From Bacteroidales bacterium (GTDB taxonomy: Bacteria > Bacteroidota > Bacteroidia > Bacteroidales > WCHB1-69), in NCBI GenBank assembly GCA_017438945.1, contig JAFRUI010000022.1:62001-126000 (forward strand): DNA of 64,000 nt. The letters are read 5' to 3'. The translations under genes were made by a program, and so were the position numbers. Positions 50,914-57,577 of the stretch are shown piece by piece. A model generated the notes under the pieces. It made no database searches. It was not told where the DNA came from and saw only the letters and a program-made list of their open reading frames with translations. Position 1 is the stretch's first letter; the number at the start of each line of letters is the position of its first letter.

Positions 50914-52179
50914 ATGAAAAAGGCATTTTTTTCTCTAACCGTACTTTTGTGCCTCGCATTGTCGTTGCGAGCGGACGTTTATACGCCTTTTCTTACCGAA
51001 GAACAATATTTACAACTGATTTGGGATACTATCGTTGATCGCTATGACGTTGAGGGTCTGGAGTTTGTGGCTAACGACATGTCCCAAAAATTGAATGGTG
51101 CAATGTTGGTGGCAGTGCGCGACACGGTGTTGGTGGAACATGCCTACGGAGAGCTTCGCCTGACGGGTGAACCTCCGCGTTGCAATCCGGCGGAAGGCAA
51201 TCAGATAACCGAAACCACGCTGTTCGATTTGGCCTCCATTTCCAAGCAATTTACGGCGGTAGCTGTGTTGCAGCTCTGTGCGCAAGGAAAAATCAGTCTT
51301 GAAGACACTATTACAGAATATTTTCCGAATCTTCCCTATAGCGGTGTGACTATCAAGCATCTGTTGTCGCATACTACAGGTATTCCAGAGTATTTCAAGT
51401 TCAAATATCCTGTATATGGATCTTCGGCGTTTGTTGATAATCAACAGCTTTTGCGTGTATTAGAAAAGCAGAAATACGTCAAAACCTTCGCTACAGGCAC
51501 TAAGTTTGAATATGTGAACACCAATTACGCAATTTTAGCTGCGTTGGTGGCGAAAGTGTCCGGCAAATCGTTTGAAGAATATGTTCACGAGAATATTTTT
51601 AAACCAGCCGGGATGAAAAACACCTGCTTTTTCACGGAATTGGTAGGTATTGATGCCAAACACGGGAAAAAGTATGCGGATGTGGATCCGAAAGCGGAAG
51701 ATGTGGCTGTGCAACCGTTGCCATCGGATATTCCGATTGCCCGTGGGCACCGGAAGATGGCAGTCGTTGCCCGATATGACCGTTTGAACGGGGTGCTTGG
51801 CGACAAAGGGGTCTATTCTAACGTAGAGGATATGCTTTGCTGGGCCAATGCCCTGTTTATCGATTATAAAATTCTGCCGAAAGAGTGGGTGGACCTCGCC
51901 TCGCAGCGCGAAAACCAGCTCAAAGACGGCACCCTGCCTAAAAACATTTACGGTTTCGGCTACCGCATTGAGGAGAGTCCCGAACACGGCAAACTCGTCT
52001 ATCACGGCGGCCTTTGGAACGGATTCCAGAATCTTTTCCTCTACCGCCCCTCCGACAACGTGATCATCATCTTTCTCAGCAACCTCTACAATAGAGCCCA
52101 TGTCGGCCGTAGCGACCAAATGCTTAACATTCTCGATGGCATACAGGAGGAAGCAACGGAAGAGGAAGAGCTTCAATAA
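50914..52179 (+). CDS. exported serine hydrolase, class C beta-lactamase family
   Basis: A 421-residue exported serine hydrolase of the beta-lactamase class C / penicillin-binding-protein fold. It has a signal peptide (MKKAFFSLTVLLCLALSLRA), the SxxK motif in FDLASISKQFTAVAV, the YxN motif in FEYVNTNYAILAAL and an HGG triad near the C-terminus (LVYHGGLWNGFQNLF). Such proteins include D-peptidases, esterases and true AmpC enzymes; the role here is more likely peptidoglycan or ester hydrolysis in the periplasm than drug resistance. It starts 39 nt after rho and is followed after 17 nt by the PHP phosphatase gene. Confidence 0.85.
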   Translation: MKKAFFSLTVLLCLALSLRADVYTPFLTEEQYLQLIWDTIVDRYDVEGLEFVANDMSQKLNGAMLVAVRDTVLVEHAYGELRLTGEPPRCNPAEGNQITETTLFDLASISKQFTAVAVLQLCAQGKISLEDTITEYFPNLPYSGVTIKHLLSHTTGIPEYFKFKYPVYGSSAFVDNQQLLRVLEKQKYVKTFATGTKFEYVNTNYAILAALVAKVSGKSFEEYVHENIFKPAGMKNTCFFTELVGIDAKHGKKYADVDPKAEDVAVQPLPSDIPIARGHRKMAVVARYDRLNGVLGDKGVYSNVEDMLCWANALFIDYKILPKEWVDLASQRENQLKDGTLPKNIYGFGYRIEESPEHGKLVYHGGLWNGFQNLFLYRPSDNVIIIFLSNLYNRAHVGRSDQMLNILDGIQEEATEEEELQ

Positions 52180-52196
52180 CCCATAACCATTATAAA

Positions 52197-53036
52197 ATGA
52201 ACCATTACCCCGCTAACTATCATACCCATAGTCTTTACTGTGACGGCAAAAGCACATTGGAAGAGCATGTGCGTGAGGCCGAGAAATGCGGACTCCTGCA
52301 GCTCGGTTTCTCTTCGCATTCCTCGGTGCCGTTTGAGAACAATTTCGCCATTTCGGAGGAAAGAATCCCGGAATATGTAAAAGAAATAGACCATTTACAG
52401 CAGAAAACGGACATAACGTTGCTGAAATCGTTGGAATGCGAATTTGTTCCAGGGATTACCAAGGATTTTGACGTTTGGCACACGACTTATAATCTCGACT
52501 ACGTCATCGGAGGTGTGCATCTCGTGCGGCCGCCCCATGGCGACGGACTTTGGTTCATTGACGGTTCCAAGCAAGAGATTTACGATAATGGTTTGCGGGA
52601 TTTGTTCGACAACGACATCAAGGCGGCGGTCACCGCTTTTTGGGAGCAGACGTTTGAGATGCTGGAAACGCAGCATTTGGATATCATCGCCCATTTCGAT
52701 AAAATCAAGATGCATAATCGCGATCGCTTTTTCACGGAAGATGAAAACTGGTATAAAACCTTGGCCGACAAGGCGATACAGTTGATTAAACGACACGATG
52801 TTATCATTGAGGTGAATACCCGTGGATTATACAAGAAGCGTTGCGACCATTTTTATCCCTCCACGGAACTGCTGATGAAAGCGCGCAAAGCTGATATTCC
52901 TGTGATTGTGAGCAGTGATGCGCACAAGGCGGAGGAGTTGACGCTGTTTGTGCCTGAGGCATTGGTGGAATTGCAACGCTGCGGTTTCGATCACACCGCA
53001 CGGTTCGATGTAGAAAAAGGTAGGTTTGTGTATTAG
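52197..53036 (+). CDS. PHP-domain phosphatase, histidinol-phosphatase (HisK) family
   Basis: A 279-residue PHP metallophosphatase of the HisK/HisJ family. Metal ligands appear in NYHTHSLYCDGKST (HxH), LQLGFSSHSSVPF, SLECEFVPG, the His of IIGGVHLV-type strand (YVIGGVHLVR), IIAHFDKIK and VSSDAHKAEEL. The usual reaction is L-histidinol phosphate to histidinol, but no other his genes are present, so a general phosphatase role is possible. It follows the serine hydrolase by 17 nt. Its stop codon is the start of a heptamer array. Confidence 0.85.
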   Translation: MNHYPANYHTHSLYCDGKSTLEEHVREAEKCGLLQLGFSSHSSVPFENNFAISEERIPEYVKEIDHLQQKTDITLLKSLECEFVPGITKDFDVWHTTYNLDYVIGGVHLVRPPHGDGLWFIDGSKQEIYDNGLRDLFDNDIKAAVTAFWEQTFEMLETQHLDIIAHFDKIKMHNRDRFFTEDENWYKTLADKAIQLIKRHDVIIEVNTRGLYKKRCDHFYPSTELLMKARKADIPVIVSSDAHKAEELTLFVPEALVELQRCGFDHTARFDVEKGRFVY

Positions 53037-53095
53037 CTGTTGGCTATTGGCTTTTAGCTATTGGCTGTTGAACTTTGAACCTTGAACTTTGAACC
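53033..53095. repeat. heptamer array, nine units, starting on the PHP-gene stop codon
   Basis: TTAGCTG, TTGGCTA, TTGGCTT, TTAGCTA, TTGGCTG, TTGAACT, TTGAACC, TTGAACT, TTGAACC in exact 7-bp steps over 63 bases. The first unit contains the TAG stop. The unit type changes midway, joining two arrays seen separately elsewhere. Confidence 0.92.
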
Positions 53096-53103
53096 TTTTT
53101 TTG

Positions 53104-53111
53104 TACTTTTG
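53104..53111 (+). promoter_or_regulatory. -7 element TACTTTTG of the CBS-domain gene
   Basis: TAnnTTTG followed by CC, 20 nt before the ATG at 53132. Confidence 0.62.
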
Positions 53112-53131
53112 CCGCACATAATGTACTGAAA

Positions 53132-53815
53132 ATGGAAAACAAGGCAGGACAATTTTTGGAAAGATACCGTGAGATTGAAGAATGGGCGCTCAACAACTTG
53201 AATGTCATGGAGATGAAGGAACTGGAGCAAATGCCCCAGTACAAGGGGCTTCGCAGCAATCTTGCTTTCTGCAGAATGTTACGCAACCTGCTGTCGCACT
53301 ACGATTGGTCGAAGGCGGGCAACGACATGGTTATTGTCACCGACCAAGCGGTGCGACAAGTCAACAACCTCTACTATTCGCTCAATCCGGTGACGTTGAT
53401 GCGCGTGGCCATCCGTGCGGGACAGATTTTCGCCCCCTCACCAGAAGATTCCGTCCTTGCCGCCGTCAAGGTGATGCAGCGCAACGACTACTCCTATATC
53501 CCGATTGTGGAAAACCATCGGATTGTCGGGGTGTTCAGCACCAAAACTCTCATGAGGATTGTGGCGGAAAACGGGTCCGCTCTTCTTTCGGAAACCTTGA
53601 AATTCAGAGATATAGCAGATTTCATCCGCTTAGCGGACGAATCGGTAGCCCACTACGGTTTCATTGATCCAAACACAACAGTGGAAGATGTCAGTCTCAA
53701 ATTCCAGCGTTCCAAAACGCGCAAAGTACGTCTGGATATGTTGTTCATCACGGATAATGGACGCTCTGACGGCACCCTTCAAGGCATGGTCACACCTGTC
53801 GATATTCTCCAATAA
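53132..53815 (+). CDS. CBS-domain protein with helical (HEPN-like) N-terminal region
   Basis: A 227-residue protein. The N-terminal ~85 residues are helical and contain FCRMLRNLLSHYDWSKAG, where RNLLSH fits the Rx4H pattern of HEPN domains, and AVRQVNNLYYSL. Residues about 105-227 form a CBS pair (IFAPSPEDSVLAAVKVMQRN, SYIPIVENHRIVGVFSTKTL, then FIDPNTTVEDVSLKFQ and GMVTPVDILQ), which usually binds adenine nucleotides. The combination suggests a nucleotide-sensing helical effector, possibly an RNase; that is inference. It is a single gene with its own promoter. Confidence 0.75.
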   Translation: MENKAGQFLERYREIEEWALNNLNVMEMKELEQMPQYKGLRSNLAFCRMLRNLLSHYDWSKAGNDMVIVTDQAVRQVNNLYYSLNPVTLMRVAIRAGQIFAPSPEDSVLAAVKVMQRNDYSYIPIVENHRIVGVFSTKTLMRIVAENGSALLSETLKFRDIADFIRLADESVAHYGFIDPNTTVEDVSLKFQRSKTRKVRLDMLFITDNGRSDGTLQGMVTPVDILQ

Positions 53816-53817
53816 AG

Positions 53818-53860
53818 TGGACGTATGCGATATGTGTGGATGTATGCGATACGTCCCTAC
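53818..53860. repeat. duplicated derivative of the GGGGCGTAT palindrome
   Basis: Arms GGACGTAT (53819-53826) and ATACGTCC (53849-53856) enclose two related units, each with GTATGCGATA. It lies between the CBS gene stop and the queD 3' end, where two genes converge. Confidence 0.7.
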
Positions 53861-54294
53861 GGTATCCATTCCGCATACGACGTGTCGGTTTCCCGCAAGC
53901 GCACGCAGGTAAGCGCCACCCTTTCAGGTAGTCTCGCTTTGATTTTATCGGCAATGAAGTTCAGAAGGTTTTCGGTGGTCGGTTGGAAATCCACGATGAC
54001 TATTTTCTCGTAATTTTGTTTCAGCACTTCGACAAGCTGTGCATCGGTTTTGGCATTCAGCACCAAGGCGTGATCCAGTAAAGATATAACTTCTTCGTTG
54101 ACAAGTCTTTTCAAGTCTCCAAAATCCATCACCATCCCGTTTTTGGGTGAAGATTCATCGTGTAGCGGTTGTCCGGCGAGGGTGATGTCCATCTTGTAGG
54201 AGTGGCCGTGGATGTTGCGGCATAGACCGTCGTAGTTGCGCAGTGCATGCGCCATTTCAAAGGAAAATTGTTTTGTTATCTTAATGATACTCAT
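53857..54294 (-). CDS. queD: 6-carboxytetrahydropterin synthase
   Basis: QueD converts dihydroneopterin triphosphate to 6-carboxytetrahydropterin in queuosine/7-deazaguanine synthesis. The 145-residue protein has the zinc histidines in FEMAHALRNYDG and IHGHSYKMDITL, the catalytic Cys in GLCRNIHGHS, MVMDFGDLKRLVNE, LLDHALVLN, PTTENLLNFIADKI and the final RLRETDTSYAEW. It overlaps the endonuclease gene by 4 bases (ATGA) as the third gene of holA-endonuclease-queD. FolE, which makes its substrate, is encoded at 16902-17495. Confidence 0.94.
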   Translation of the reverse strand: MSIIKITKQFSFEMAHALRNYDGLCRNIHGHSYKMDITLAGQPLHDESSPKNGMVMDFGDLKRLVNEEVISLLDHALVLNAKTDAQLVEVLKQNYEKIVIVDFQPTTENLLNFIADKIKARLPERVALTCVRLRETDTSYAEWIP

Positions 54295-55409
54295 TGTTTT
54301 ACGATTTTGTGGATTTGAACGCCGTGTTCGGAAGAGAGTTTTATTAGATAGAGTCCAATGGGAAATTTGGACAGGTCTATCTGAAAGTTATCGACATTTT
54401 CAGATTGTTGGGTGAGCAGTGTTCTTCCAGCGATATCTTGAAGCTCAATTGTTAATTTATCAGTTTGATTATCAATAGATTTGATGTTGATTTTTGAAGT
54501 AACAGGGTTTGGATATACGTTCCATCTATGTTGGTTGGAATAGTATGATATACCGGTAGTGAATGGGCTTGAGTCGTTGCCGAATATCTTCTCCGCCAGT
54601 TCAGGATGGTCAATGAACGGGTTGCGATTGTGCTGGAGTTGATAGACGGCATTGTTGCGGTCGATTTCTTTCTGACTGACAGGATCCATGGCGGCCCATT
54701 GGAGCAATAGCTCTTTCGCCCATGGTTTGAGGTCGCCGCCGGAAAAGTTGGACTGCGTTTCCACGCCGAGGTTCTTGTCCATGTAGCAAACCGCCATGTA
54801 GAAATAAATGCGGGCGAAATCGCCTTTGAAATTGTCGATGGGTTCGAACACTGATCCAGAATAACCTGAAATGTTGGAAGTGCCTACTTTTGAACCGTTG
54901 GTGCTGGTCCAAGTCGCATTGATCACCTTGCCGAACGGTAGGTTGCTTCGTTTGGAATTGACGAAGCCGTCGGTGGGAACGAGGTGGAAAAGGTCAGTGT
55001 ACATGGGTGCGACACTGCCGCCGAACCAGCTTTTCGGAACGGAGTGTTCGCGGTTGTAGCAGTCGCCCTCGCCGGAGTAGTTGCCGCATTGGTCACTGCC
55101 GAACGTGAAATAATAGGCGGGAGTTCCGTTTGGGCGGTCGGAGTACATGTCCCATACTTTTCCGTTGTCGGGTCTAACGTCTGTAGTGTAGAACGCCTGC
55201 CATAACTCATTGTATGACAACGATGTGTGGCTTTTTATAATGTTGTGCATAGCCGTGCGCAGTTCGTTGCCGCTTTTGTTTTCGGCAGCGGAATAATAAC
55301 CAACGGGTGATTGGGCATTTAGAGAAAAAACACCCATTATGATGCACAGCACACACAGTAGAGACGTTTCATGAAACGCCTCTACAAAAGATTTACGAAT
55401 ATTTCTCAT
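54291..55409 (-). CDS. secreted endonuclease I family nuclease with T9SS sorting domain
   Basis: A 372-residue secreted nuclease of the EndA/NucM (endonuclease I) family. The catalytic beta-beta-alpha-metal motif is visible in DCYNREHSVPKSWFGG and YTDLFHLVPTDGFVNSKRSN, followed by PFGKVINAT and the C-terminal helix region. The last 70 residues are a type A T9SS sorting domain (WNVYPNPVTSKINIKS to VQIHKIVKQ). A signal peptide core (LLCVLCIIMGVFSLNAQ) is preceded by the odd stretch VEAFHETSL, which is encoded by a dispersed palindrome. The ATG at 55409 is chosen; one at 55418 overlapping holA is also possible. It likely degrades extracellular DNA. Confidence 0.88.
   Translation of the reverse strand: MRNIRKSFVEAFHETSLLCVLCIIMGVFSLNAQSPVGYYSAAENKSGNELRTAMHNIIKSHTSLSYNELWQAFYTTDVRPDNGKVWDMYSDRPNGTPAYYFTFGSDQCGNYSGEGDCYNREHSVPKSWFGGSVAPMYTDLFHLVPTDGFVNSKRSNLPFGKVINATWTSTNGSKVGTSNISGYSGSVFEPIDNFKGDFARIYFYMAVCYMDKNLGVETQSNFSGGDLKPWAKELLLQWAAMDPVSQKEIDRNNAVYQLQHNRNPFIDHPELAEKIFGNDSSPFTTGISYYSNQHRWNVYPNPVTSKINIKSIDNQTDKLTIELQDIAGRTLLTQQSENVDNFQIDLSKFPIGLYLIKLSSEHGVQIHKIVKQ
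55357..55386. repeat. dispersed 30-bp palindrome, GTAGAGACGTTTC family (copy 3, inside a coding region)
   Basis: Same palindrome as at 13415 and 35232 with one mismatch between the arms (GTAGAGACGTTTC and GAAACGCCTCTAC). It lies within codons about 8-18 of the endonuclease gene and keeps the frame open. Confidence 0.9.
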
Positions 55410-55410
55410 T

Positions 55411-56433
55411 TTACACATGGGTAATCTTGTAAATCATCTCTTTTAGCAGCTCCCCTTCGTCGTTGTTGGCATCCACGCCTTTGGATTTCACATCGTATTC
55501 CCTTAATATGGAGATGATTCGGGTTAATTGCGGCAGGGTGTGGTTATTGGCGATTCCGACGTTTCGAGCGATAATGCCCGGAGGTAAGTTGCCGAAAACG
55601 GTTTTCAGCGCATCGTTGCTTTTGTCGGGCAGAAGATGGTAGCGGATCATTTTGTGATAATAGGAATACAGCATGGAGATGGTGCGGATGTTCGGATTGT
55701 CCTTCAAATGCATCGTGAAATTGAGCATGATGTTATAGACTTTCGACAGATTCCGGGATCCCAAAGCGTCCTGTAATTCGAAAATGTTGTATTCCTTGCT
55801 GATGCCGATGTATTTTTCGACCACGTCCGGTGTGATTTCACTTCCCGCAGGCAAAGCGACTTGCAATTTCTGGAATTCCGTGAAGATGCGGGACAAGTCA
55901 TTACCGATGTGTTCGCTCAGCATGGCGGCGGTCTGAGGGTTCAGCTTGTAGTTGAACGTCTGGCTCGCGAGATCCTGAATCCATGCGGCGAGATTCCAGT
56001 CTTTTACCCCTTCCGACACAAAAACGACCCCATGTTTGTTGTAGGTTTTGGATTGTTTCAGTTTGCCATATTTGTAGCAGACAATCAGGATGGTCTGCGG
56101 ACTTGGGTTTTCCACGTAAGAATCCAGCAATTCGATTTTTTTCAGCTCTTTGGCCTCTTTTAGAATCACAACGCGATAAGGGCTGCCGAAAGGAAATTGC
56201 TTGGCGTTGGCCAGTACCATATCCACTTCCGTATCCTTTCCGTACAGCACCACTTGGTTGAAGTCGCGCTCTTCAGGTTCCAGGATACCTTCCTCGAACA
56301 TCTTGCAGAGCCGGTCAATGAAAAACGGTTCCTCCCCATGCAACAGATAGACAGGCGCAAACTGCTTGTTTTTGATTTGCGCTACGAGGTCGCTGTATGT
56401 GACTGTTTTTTCTGAACTCTTTCCTTTCGCCAT
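55411..56433 (-). CDS. holA: DNA polymerase III subunit delta
   Basis: HolA is the clamp-loader subunit that opens the beta sliding clamp. The 340-residue protein shows KNKQFAPVYLLHGEEPFFID at the start, MVLANAKQFPFGSPYRVVIL, LIVCYKYGKLKQSKTYN, SEHIGNDLSRIFTEFQKLQV and the C-terminal collar helices. The start at 56433 (MAKGKSSEKTVTY) matches the family; the open frame continues upstream through three copies of YRIHPM encoded by an 18-bp tandem repeat, which is not part of the protein. It is followed by the endonuclease gene with a one-base gap. Confidence 0.92.
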   Translation of the reverse strand: MAKGKSSEKTVTYSDLVAQIKNKQFAPVYLLHGEEPFFIDRLCKMFEEGILEPEERDFNQVVLYGKDTEVDMVLANAKQFPFGSPYRVVILKEAKELKKIELLDSYVENPSPQTILIVCYKYGKLKQSKTYNKHGVVFVSEGVKDWNLAAWIQDLASQTFNYKLNPQTAAMLSEHIGNDLSRIFTEFQKLQVALPAGSEITPDVVEKYIGISKEYNIFELQDALGSRNLSKVYNIMLNFTMHLKDNPNIRTISMLYSYYHKMIRYHLLPDKSNDALKTVFGNLPPGIIARNVGIANNHTLPQLTRIISILREYDVKSKGVDANNDEGELLKEMIYKITHV

Positions 56434-56466
56434 AATATGTCGTTTGTTATTGTCCGCCGGGCGTTT

Positions 56467-56535
56467 GCGATACATCGGGTGTATGCGATACATCGGGTGT
56501 ATGCGATACGCCGGGTGTATGCGATACACCCCTAC
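56467..56535. repeat. 18-bp tandem repeat derived from the GGGGCGTAT palindrome
   Basis: Three 18-bp units GCGATACATCGGGTGTAT (third with changes) plus a partial fourth that ends as GCGATACACCCCTAC, the half-palindrome of the dispersed family. It lies between the 89-residue gene and holA. Confidence 0.85.
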
Positions 56536-56582
56536 AATTCATCGCCATTCATCGTTTTTCATCGCCTTATCGTGTCATCGTT
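56533..56582. repeat. CGATGAA-rich degenerate repeat
   Basis: On the minus strand CGATGAA-like units recur (GGCGATGAA, ACGATGAATGGCGATGAA and further CGAT units). It resembles the direct repeats at 27941-27975, which also lie beside a GGGGCGTAT palindrome. Confidence 0.55.
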
Positions 56583-56850
56583 AAAAATAGTGTTCCGCCA
56601 CCTGGAAAATCACCTTCTCGTCGGGTTCGTATAGGCCTTTAGCGTTGGTGAGGATGAAATCCGCGATATTGTGACGGCGGTAATCTTCAGGGATCTTGCT
56701 GGGACTGTCGAGAATGATGTCGAAGGTCTCGGGGTGGATGCCCACTTCCAGATCTGTAGCATAGCTGGTGAAATGGTGCAGGAAATGGTCCACTTTATCT
56801 ACTAATGCGTTGCCGAGGGCGGCAGCGGTTTCAATTTTCTTTTCGCTCAT
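56581..56850 (-). CDS. small conserved-looking protein of unknown function (89 aa)
   Basis: An 89-residue soluble protein with a helical N-terminal half (ETAAALGNALVDKVDHFLHH) and a mixed second half (IHPETFDIILDSPSKIPEDY, FILTNAKGLYEPDEKVIFQV). The -7 element TACCTTTG lies 20 nt upstream of its ATG, supporting it as a real gene. No motif or family is recognised. It precedes holA by about 150 bases filled with repeats. Confidence 0.68.
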   Translation of the reverse strand: MSEKKIETAAALGNALVDKVDHFLHHFTSYATDLEVGIHPETFDIILDSPSKIPEDYRRHNIADFILTNAKGLYEPDEKVIFQVAEHYF

Positions 56851-56870
56851 AACTGTTATTTTTCAGGCTG

Positions 56871-56878
56871 CAAAGGTA
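56871..56878 (-). promoter_or_regulatory. -7 element TACCTTTG of the 89-residue gene
   Basis: Reverse-strand match followed by GCAGCC, 20 nt before the ATG at 56850. Confidence 0.62.
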
Positions 56879-56903
56879 CATAAAATACGAATATTGAAGG
56901 CAT

Positions 56904-56935
56904 AAAAAAACGCCGCACTCTTGCGAATGCGGCGT
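56904..56935 (-). terminator. intrinsic terminator of hsp20
   Basis: On the minus strand ACGCCGCA and TGCGGCGT pair around a 10-nt loop, followed by a T7 run, 26 nt after the hsp20 stop. Confidence 0.92.
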
Positions 56936-56960
56936 AAAATCATTGGCTTTGGTTAAAAGA

Positions 56961-57386
56961 TTACCCGATGGCGATGGTGCGGGCGAGTTTAGGTTCCTCT
57001 TTCTGCACTCTCGGCAGGGTGATGGTGAGGATTCCGTGCTCCACTTTAGCTTCGATGTGGTCTTTGTCCACGTCCTCGGGCAGAGTGTAGTTCTGCTCGT
57101 AGTTCGTGTAGGAGAACTCGCGGCGCAGATAGTGGTGCTTTTTCCCCTCTTCTTTGTGTTCCATCTTGTTCTCGATGGCGACGCAGAGGTTGCCTTCGTC
57201 GTTGATACTCACGCGGCAGTATTCCTTCTTGATGCCGGGAGCGGCCACTTCCATCGTGTAGGCCTTTTCGTCTTCTCTAACATTCACGGCCGGAGCTGTG
57301 GTGTTGGTGCGCGGCATGATGTCGCTGTTCAAGAAATCTTCAAACATGGTAGGAAACCAATTGTTTTTAAACATTACTGGTAGCAT
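56961..57386 (-). CDS. Hsp20/alpha-crystallin small heat-shock protein
   Basis: A 141-residue small heat-shock chaperone that holds unfolding proteins in large oligomers. The alpha-crystallin domain spans about 35-128 (APAVNVREDEKAYTMEVAAP, FSYTNYEQNYTLPEDVDKDH, IEAKVEHGILTITLPRV), and the C-terminal tail lacks a clear IxI motif (ARTIAIG may serve). Regulation stands out: a sigma-54 type promoter about 85 bases upstream and a strong Shine-Dalgarno, both unlike the other genes here, and a hairpin terminator downstream. Confidence 0.95.
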   Translation of the reverse strand: MLPVMFKNNWFPTMFEDFLNSDIMPRTNTTAPAVNVREDEKAYTMEVAAPGIKKEYCRVSINDEGNLCVAIENKMEHKEEGKKHHYLRREFSYTNYEQNYTLPEDVDKDHIEAKVEHGILTITLPRVQKEEPKLARTIAIG

Positions 57387-57392
57387 AATGAA

Positions 57393-57398
57393 CTCCTT
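57393..57398 (-). promoter_or_regulatory. strong Shine-Dalgarno of hsp20
   Basis: The minus strand reads AAAGAAAGGAGTTCATTATG, with AAGGAG 6 nt before the ATG. Other genes in the window show no comparable site. Confidence 0.75.
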
Positions 57399-57470
57399 TC
57401 TTTTATTGTTAGACTTTTTAATTTTTCATTTCTGTCCGCCTCCGCTTTCGCATCGGCGACGCTACCTATA

Positions 57471-57488
57471 ATGCAAATCGCGTGCCAG
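57471..57488 (-). promoter_or_regulatory. sigma-54 type -24/-12 promoter upstream of hsp20
   Basis: The minus strand reads CTGGCACGCGATTTGCAT, with GG and GC separated by exactly 10 nt, as in the sigma-54 consensus TGGCACG-N4-TTGCA. The predicted start lies near 57462, leaving a leader of about 75 nt. Confidence 0.75.
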
Positions 57489-57577
57489 CCCTTTTTTCGT
57501 GCCAAAATTCAGTAAATGTGGACAAATTGTCCATTTCTGGTGACAAGATGGCGGGTTTTGTGTCAAAATTTCCTTTG

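Noticed and set aside
56434..56529. Extended holA start giving YRIHPM repeats at the N-terminus
   Set aside because: The extra residues come from the 18-bp tandem repeat; family homology begins at the ATG at 56433.
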